From positions 1-57,691 of the forward strand of contig CAZNTU010000010.1 of the NCBI GenBank assembly GCA_964575975.1: 57,691 nucleotides of DNA, written 5' to 3'. Origin of the DNA: G963674505 sp964575975 (GTDB lineage: Bacteria; Desulfobacterota; Desulfobacteria; Desulfobacterales; SKZT01). Below the pieces are notes generated by a model. The model saw only the letters and a program-made list of their open reading frames with translations, was not told the origin of the DNA and made no database searches. Of the stretch, positions 52,656-57,691 are shown in pieces (positions within the stretch are counted from its first letter, which is position 1; each line of letters starts with the position of its first letter). The position numbers were made by a program, and so were the translations under genes.

Positions 52656-55600
52656 CTAGTTTTCATCGGGAATGAAAGGCTGCACTATTCTAACCGGAAG
52701 CTTCAGCGTTCTATTCACGATGCCGAGAAGGCCCCTGCCCACCGCCGACGGCGACATCGGTGCGATGCTCGGATTCGCCAGGTCCCCTTTGACCCGGACC
52801 GGAATCGCCATGAAGTTGTCGCCGACTATGTGGCCTACGATGGGAATGCTTTCGATGATGCTGTCGACGGTCTGCAAGGGGGTTACCAGCACGGTAAGGT
52901 CTACCTGCTCCTCGGCGATATCCAGGCTGCCCACGAACGCAATGTCCACGGATCTTCCATCGATATAGGTCTCCTCCAGCGTAAGAACCCCGGATTCGAT
53001 TTCGCCTGCGGCCCTTATGGAATTGTAGCCGAATCCTTCCTGTCTGATGTCGGGAGCGCGCAACTTCAATATTTCGGTGATGTTCACCACCGCGAGAACC
53101 TTCGACAGCAATCCGAACCTGAAAATACGGCCGTCCTCGGCCCTGAAGTCGAACCTTCCCTGGAGGTTGTCCAACAGATTCGCGGGCTCGCCTCGGGTTA
53201 CTACAGCTCCGGAAAGATCGAACTCGCCGCTCATCAGTCTGTTTTCCAGGAAACAATCCAGAGTCGATCGCAAACTTTTATCCTGCGCCTCGGCCTCGGC
53301 TTCGATTTGCATGGGCTCGGGCGACAACCTGGCGGCGGCCTCCGTTTGGATTCCGCAAAAGGCGCTCTCGGCGAATTCGAAACCTACTCGATTGCCTTCC
53401 AAGTTCACGGTCATGTGCAACGGTTCCCACGTCAAATCTCCGTACCTGAAATAATCCGCGATCAGGACAACTTTGCCGTCCAATTGCAAATCTTCGAAAA
53501 CGCCTCCTTGCCAGGTTTCCGTATCCGTTTCCGCAGTCGCGGTCGCTTCGGTCTCTTCCCCCGCCTCGGCGGCGGTCTTCGCCCCTTCGGCGGCTCCAAG
53601 GACTTCCAACGGCTCGTCCGTCGCTTCCTCCTCCACTATCCTGTCGATCTTCTCCCATTCGAAGCCTTCGGTCGCGGCGACGAGATCGAGCACTACGCCC
53701 TCTTCGGAAAAACCGACGTCTCCGTCCACCTTTATATCGGTTTCCCTCCAGACCAAGTCGGCCGAATCTATTCGGATTCGTTCGCCTTCCCCCTGGATCG
53801 AGAGTTCCCGAACGAGTACGGGGGCTTTCAATCCGCCGGCGTAGGCGATGCCTCCGGCCTGTATCGCGCCCTGCACTCGCGATCGTATAGGAGTTTCCAC
53901 GGGGACGCGCAGACTGAAATCCCCCCGAATCCATCCGCCGGGGTCCCGCTTGACGGCGACCAGTTGGTCGATTGTCCGTCCGTCGAGGCTTCCGCTGAAA
54001 TCGAGATCGACTACGCCGCCGCCAAAGGTTATGGACATGGACGCCTGGGTATTCTCGTCCTGCACGGTCAGATTTTCGATGTTCAACTTTGCGGAGCCGT
54101 TCACAAGGCTAAGCTCCAGCCTCGGACCGTCGTCCATCGAAAAGTCTGCCGAGAACGCCGTGTCTTGTTCCCGTCCCCAGACCAGAGTGCCTTCGGAGAC
54201 CTTGACCGGCGCCGAGACGTTCAACCACGCGGGCACATATTCATTTTGCTTCAGCCAAGCGGCCGCTTTCTCGCTCAACGTGCCGTTCAACTCCAAATCC
54301 AGGGACGACACTCCGTCCGCGTATCCGTTTACGTCCCCGGACACGGTCACCACAGAGTCCAGAAGACCGACCCGCGCGTTTTTCAAGGACAGTTTTTCGG
54401 GTTCGACCGAGAACCCTCCTTGGGGAATCGCCACCGGTCCCGGAACGAAGCCTGTTTCCACCGACATGCTTCTGACTTCTCCGCTCCCCTGGAAAGACAA
54501 CTCCGCCGGTCTCAAGATCGGACCCGAAACGTTCAGTTCGGTTATGGTGGCCTCGCCTTGCAGGGCCTTGATTTGGGATTCGGTAGATTCCAGCCGCCTC
54601 GCGATCCATGCCACGGTTTCCGAATCGATGTTCCCGCTAACGGTTGCATCGGCGGTCGCGGCTTTTGACAGAGGATTGTCCACGTAGCCGGAAAGGGCCA
54701 GTGAGGAACCCAGGAAACCCACTTGCCGGAGATCGACGTTCATTCGTTGCCGGTCGCCCTCGAACTCGGCGTATTTCAGCGTCACCGGCGCGGGAAGGTT
54801 CTCGGTTTCCACCACGACGTTCCTCGCGCTCCCCTCCCCTTCGAACTTCCACTCTTGGGGCTTTGCAAGCGGCCCTCGCAGTTCCACCGAAAAGAACGAA
54901 AAATCGCCTTTCACTTCCTCGTAATCCTCCGCGATTTCCTTTACGCCCTCGAGCCGGGAAAGAAGCGGAATCGCCCAGGGAAAAATCCTGCCCAGCCGAA
55001 GCTCCGCAGCCGCCGATTCGATTATCAGGTTTTTTTCCTCGCCGAGTGTCAATCTGGCCCACGACGCGCCCGCGTACGACTCGCCCGCTCTGACGTTGAA
55101 GTCGTTCAGCAACAGGCCCTTGCCGCTCAGCGCGAACTCCGAATCGGCGATTTCCACAGGATAGGGAATCTTCTCGTATTCCGCGGACCCCCGCAGGTTT
55201 CCTTTGACCGATTCGAGATTCGGCGATCGGAAATCGACCTCCAAGGATATACTGGCGGATTCGAAATCCTTCAACGCCCCCGGCTCGAAATATCCGGCAA
55301 GCGCCTCTGGCCCGAGTTCCTGAACTTTCAGTTCTCCTGCGGCGTCGGAACCGTCGGAGTCGATTCTTCCCTCGAAAGTCAACGTGTCCCAGACGTTCGA
55401 AGAGGCCGCCAAACTTATTTGGAGTGCGTCCGGCGGAAGATCGACTCTCGCGTTCAATTCCTTGAAGCTGTAGAGCGGTTCGCCTTCCCGCGTTAATAAC
55501 AAGACGCCGTCTCGGACCACGATCCTGCCGTTTGGCATGTTTTGCCCTAGCCGGGTCAGCAGCTCCTCCACTTTTTTCCTGACCCGTTCCGCAGTCCACG

Positions 55601-55985
55601 CCTCGTCGGTTTCCTCCGTTTCGGAAGGTTCCGGAAGAGACATGGAGAAATTCGGATTTCTAATCACTATTTCGTCGATCACGATTTTTCCCCGCAACAG
55701 CTGCGACATATCGAGACCGGCGTCTATCGTTTCGGCCGTGCCGCTTATGTCGGGCAGGGAAACCCGTATGTCGTAGACTTTCCCGCCCGGGGGCAGCACT
55801 GAGGCTCGAATCGACGCGAAATCGATTTCCCCTCCCGCCTCTCGCGACAGAGCGTTTTGGATTCTTTTCCTTATTCTGTCCTGGTCAACGACCCAGGGCA
55901 GGACGATCATTGCGACTATCAGCAGAAGCAGAACGCTTCCGATTGTTCCAGCGGTCCAAAGACCGATTTTTTTGTTCCTCGTCAT
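52656..55985 (-). CDS. AsmA-family (AsmA/YhdP-like) envelope protein
   Basis: The 1109-residue protein has one N-terminal membrane anchor (about 9-31), then an AsmA N-terminal domain (VVDQDRIRKRIQNALSREAG). A very long run of beta-strand repeats follows, in which short strands alternate with G-x-x-x-x-x-G turns. It ends with an AsmA-like C-terminal region (NLLDNLQGRFDFRAEDGRIF, KVLAVVNITEILKLRAPD, TVLVTPLQTVDSIIESIPIV). AsmA-like proteins are thought to bridge inner and outer membranes for phospholipid transfer, implying a diderm cell. An Ala/Glu/Thr-rich insert (about residues 800-845) interrupts the strands. Confidence 0.9.
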   Translation of the reverse strand: MTRNKKIGLWTAGTIGSVLLLLIVAMIVLPWVVDQDRIRKRIQNALSREAGGEIDFASIRASVLPPGGKVYDIRVSLPDISGTAETIDAGLDMSQLLRGKIVIDEIVIRNPNFSMSLPEPSETEETDEAWTAERVRKKVEELLTRLGQNMPNGRIVVRDGVLLLTREGEPLYSFKELNARVDLPPDALQISLAASSNVWDTLTFEGRIDSDGSDAAGELKVQELGPEALAGYFEPGALKDFESASISLEVDFRSPNLESVKGNLRGSAEYEKIPYPVEIADSEFALSGKGLLLNDFNVRAGESYAGASWARLTLGEEKNLIIESAAAELRLGRIFPWAIPLLSRLEGVKEIAEDYEEVKGDFSFFSVELRGPLAKPQEWKFEGEGSARNVVVETENLPAPVTLKYAEFEGDRQRMNVDLRQVGFLGSSLALSGYVDNPLSKAATADATVSGNIDSETVAWIARRLESTESQIKALQGEATITELNVSGPILRPAELSFQGSGEVRSMSVETGFVPGPVAIPQGGFSVEPEKLSLKNARVGLLDSVVTVSGDVNGYADGVSSLDLELNGTLSEKAAAWLKQNEYVPAWLNVSAPVKVSEGTLVWGREQDTAFSADFSMDDGPRLELSLVNGSAKLNIENLTVQDENTQASMSITFGGGVVDLDFSGSLDGRTIDQLVAVKRDPGGWIRGDFSLRVPVETPIRSRVQGAIQAGGIAYAGGLKAPVLVRELSIQGEGERIRIDSADLVWRETDIKVDGDVGFSEEGVVLDLVAATEGFEWEKIDRIVEEEATDEPLEVLGAAEGAKTAAEAGEETEATATAETDTETWQGGVFEDLQLDGKVVLIADYFRYGDLTWEPLHMTVNLEGNRVGFEFAESAFCGIQTEAAARLSPEPMQIEAEAEAQDKSLRSTLDCFLENRLMSGEFDLSGAVVTRGEPANLLDNLQGRFDFRAEDGRIFRFGLLSKVLAVVNITEILKLRAPDIRQEGFGYNSIRAAGEIESGVLTLEETYIDGRSVDIAFVGSLDIAEEQVDLTVLVTPLQTVDSIIESIPIVGHIVGDNFMAIPVRVKGDLANPSIAPMSPSAVGRGLLGIVNRTLKLPVRIVQPFIPDEN

Positions 55986-56361
55986 TTTCCATCACCTATC
56001 GATACGGGATGTTTTCTCCATTCCGTTTGCAAATACAATTATTTCGGCATATTAGAAACGATAAGCATGGTCCGTTCGTCATTGAATCGGGTGTTCGCCG
56101 TATCCACCATAAAGGACGTTCTTCTTCAAGCCTGAAACAAAAGCAATAAAAATATCGGCCCTCCCGATGGATGCTCGTCATTTGGGTTTTTAATCCTTTT
56201 GAACTCGAGCACACAGTCCTTTGTCTCAATGATTCGCGTCTACGGATATTAAGGTCTTCGTATCACCATGATACCTTGTCCGCCCCATACTTTTCGAAAA
56301 CCGTCCGGCGATAAAATCCAAGTATCGGAAAAATCTTTATTTGCGAAGGAGCAAAAATCTC
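55986..56361. other. Divergent intergenic region
   Basis: About 375 bases lie between the AsmA-family and hydrolase genes. No gene, terminator or known regulatory RNA was recognised; promoters for both genes presumably lie here. Confidence 0.4.
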
Positions 56362-57168
56362 ATGTTCGCATCCAGCCCCATAGCGGGAATCATAGGCGCT
56401 GGAATACCGTTCGTACGGTTCGGCCGCGGCGGGCAGCGCTTGGTTGTCCTTCCGGGAATCAACGACGCGTTTTTTCCGGTCGTGGCTTCGCCTCTTTACA
56501 CAGCGTGGTTTTTCCGGCGGTACGGCGACCGATTCACGGTATACGCGATGAGCCGAAAGCGACGGCTTCCGTTGGGATATGCTACGGAAGACATGGCTCG
56601 AGACTACGCCTCGGCTATCGAGGAAATAGGCGGACCGGTCCATGTGCTTGGTCTTTCCATGGGCAGCTTTATCGCGCAGGATTTGGCGATCGGCTTTCCC
56701 GGCCTTGTTCGAAGGCTTGTTCTTGCCTTGGCGGGCGCGAGCGGGTCTCCCGAAACCATTGGAAGAATCGACCGATGGATAGGCTTTTCGCGACAAGGAA
56801 GCTGGAAGGAACTCTACGTGGACATGATCGACGCGACGTTCAGAGGATGGCGACGCATCGTATGGCGAAAAATCGTGTCCGTGTTCTCGTTTCCGCCTTC
56901 TATTCCCTCCGATTTCATCGTTTCCGCGGAAGCCTCGAAGCGCCACGACGCCCGAGCGCGACTTCGCGGCGTCGCAGCGCCCGTTCTCGTTGTCGGAGGC
57001 GCGAAAGACAAGCTTTTTCCGGCAGATCTCTTCGTCGAACTTTCGGAACTCGTCCCCGGCGCCACTCTGCGGTTGATGAAAAGAAGCGGACACGGAGTGT
57101 TCATCGAACGCAAAAAGGCGTTCGACAATTTCGCGCTGGAGTTTTTAGGCGGGGGGAGAGCGGCCTGA
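56362..57168 (+). CDS. Alpha/beta-fold hydrolase
   Basis: The 268-residue product has the nucleophile elbow GLSMG (Ser99), the acid in VVGGAKDKLFP (Asp216) and His244 in RSGHGVF, a complete triad. The substrate is unknown; small-ester or lactone hydrolysis is typical. ATG 56362 is chosen because AAGGAG lies upstream; a TTG at 56341 stays in frame but carries no site of its own. Confidence 0.88.
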   Translation: MFASSPIAGIIGAGIPFVRFGRGGQRLVVLPGINDAFFPVVASPLYTAWFFRRYGDRFTVYAMSRKRRLPLGYATEDMARDYASAIEEIGGPVHVLGLSMGSFIAQDLAIGFPGLVRRLVLALAGASGSPETIGRIDRWIGFSRQGSWKELYVDMIDATFRGWRRIVWRKIVSVFSFPPSIPSDFIVSAEASKRHDARARLRGVAAPVLVVGGAKDKLFPADLFVELSELVPGATLRLMKRSGHGVFIERKKAFDNFALEFLGGGRAA

Positions 57169-57182
57169 TTGTCCAAGGAATA

Positions 57183-57460
57183 TTCTTTTGTGCTTTCAAA
57201 GTTTCTAATTGTTTTTTTTCGACCTGCGCGGTCGGGTCGTGGCGGCGCGTCGGGTCGTACCTGCGCGGTGGGTTGGGCCCGCAGTAGAGTGGGTTGGGGA
57301 TTGGAGGCGGGGCTTTCGTGCCAGCACCAAGCTTTTCGAAGCCGAAAACCTCCGAATTCCCCCCGCTCCCCAACCCACTCTACGAGCGCCGGAAGCATCC
57401 GCGCAGGTTGAACATGATCGCGAATCTTCGAATTCGAATGTTTGAAAGCATTATTTTTTT
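57183..57460. repeat. Large imperfect palindrome
   Basis: GTAGAGTGGGTTGGGGA (57284-57300) is repeated perfectly in inverse orientation at 57367-57383. Outward, ACCTGCGCGG-containing segments and TGCTTTCAAA/TTTGAAAGCA also match in inverse orientation, making arms of about 100 bases with gaps. It has no coding content and sits between the hydrolase and treZ. The GTAG-GTGGGTT core resembles dispersed repeats seen in many proteobacterial genomes. Confidence 0.7.
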
Positions 57461-57481
57461 CTTTAACCGACAAGGAACATC

Positions 57482-57691
57482 GTGAGCAGAAACCGTACTT
57501 CCAGTATACACCGAATCTCGGATATCCGCCGATTCCCTGTGGGAGCGGAGGTTCTTCCCCAAGGAGGAGTCCATTTTCGCGTTTGGGCACAAAAACACCG
57601 ACACGTGCAGGTTGTGGTCGAACCCGAAAACAGGGGAAAGGACGACAGGAAAAAAAAAGGCGCGGTTCGAAAAGTCGCCGAACTTTCGCAC
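57482..57691 (+). CDS. treZ: Malto-oligosyltrehalose trehalohydrolase, N-terminal part
   Basis: Seventy codons run off the right edge from a GTG start with AAGGA upstream. The segment RRFPVGAEVLPQGGVHFRVW is the CBM48-type beginning of TreZ, which releases trehalose from maltooligosyl trehalose. No treY is visible inside the window. Other GH13 enzymes with a CBM48 start are less likely given the GAEVLPQGGVHFRVWA wording. Confidence 0.75.
   Translation, partial: MSRNRTSSIHRISDIRRFPVGAEVLPQGGVHFRVWAQKHRHVQVVVEPENRGKDDRKKKGAVRKVAELSH

Noticed and set aside
1..57691. tRNA, rRNA, integrase or transposase genes
   Set aside because: I looked for them on both strands and saw none. The mobile signals here are non-coding.

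Overview
This window (roughly 57 percent GC by eye) looks like a chromosomal segment of an anaerobic, acetyl-CoA-pathway bacterium. The best guess is Desulfobacterota (former Deltaproteobacteria), based on the bacterial-type CODH/ACS set (acsA, acsB, acsC, acsD, acsE plus an AcsV/RACo-type activator), late cobamide synthesis genes, a TRAP transporter, a GNAT-fused acetyl-CoA hydrolase and orphan redox chaperones. No rRNA, tRNA, CRISPR array or integrase was seen.

Layout. (1) 0.3-7.7 kb, plus strand: a HEAT/kinase-like protein of unknown role, then a tightly overlapping late cobamide operon (cobO, cobU, cobS, threonine-phosphate decarboxylase, cbiB, cbiR), followed by a small DUF6559-like gene and a GNAT gene. 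The last two are set off by a duplicated copy of the end of cbiR. (2) 7.7-14.6 kb, accessory: a 153-bp MITE-like element, a secreted caspase-like protein, a GNAT, a solo YcaO protein, a subtilase remnant broken by a partial second copy of the same element, its putative I9-type companion, and a quinone-oxidoreductase-like enzyme. (3) 14.7-33.4 kb, minus strand: activator (acsV), acsD, acsA, acsB, acsC, acsE and a DUF3786 protein, then a giant PPDK-like dikinase without a PEP-binding barrel, an atypical GAPDH and a long nitroreductase-like protein. The acs genes are punctuated by terminators and by candidate promoters sharing an 11-bp element. (4) 33.6-42.5 kb, minus strand: a decayed DUF4143 ATPase, a coiled-coil nuclease-like protein, an acetyl-CoA hydrolase-GNAT fusion, a TRAP dicarboxylate transporter (dctQMP), exported MsrAB and a cNMP-binding protein without HTH. 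(5) 42.9-57.7 kb: a sirtuin, a nitronate-monooxygenase-like flavoprotein, a stress/envelope island (two PRC-barrel paralogues, lipid kinase, YqjE-like protein, 57-residue Cys protein, hemerythrin, YihY/BrkB), an orphan TorD-like chaperone, an AsmA-family protein, an alpha/beta hydrolase, a large palindrome, and the start of treZ, which runs off the end.

Functional logic. The corrinoid iron-sulfur protein (AcsC/AcsD) needs a cobamide. The first operon can adenosylate and assemble nucleotide-loop cobamides and, through CbiR, remodel scavenged ones. AcsE delivers the methyl group, AcsA makes or oxidises CO, AcsB assembles acetyl-CoA and AcsV reactivates oxidised Co(II). The dikinase and GAPDH next to the acs cluster suggest a link between acetyl-CoA/pyruvate and triose metabolism, but that is inference. 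The least explained items are the MITE-like element, the 180-residue TolA-like tail on AcsD, the barrel-less dikinase, the kinase-like protein leading the cobamide operon and the solo YcaO with a structured leader.
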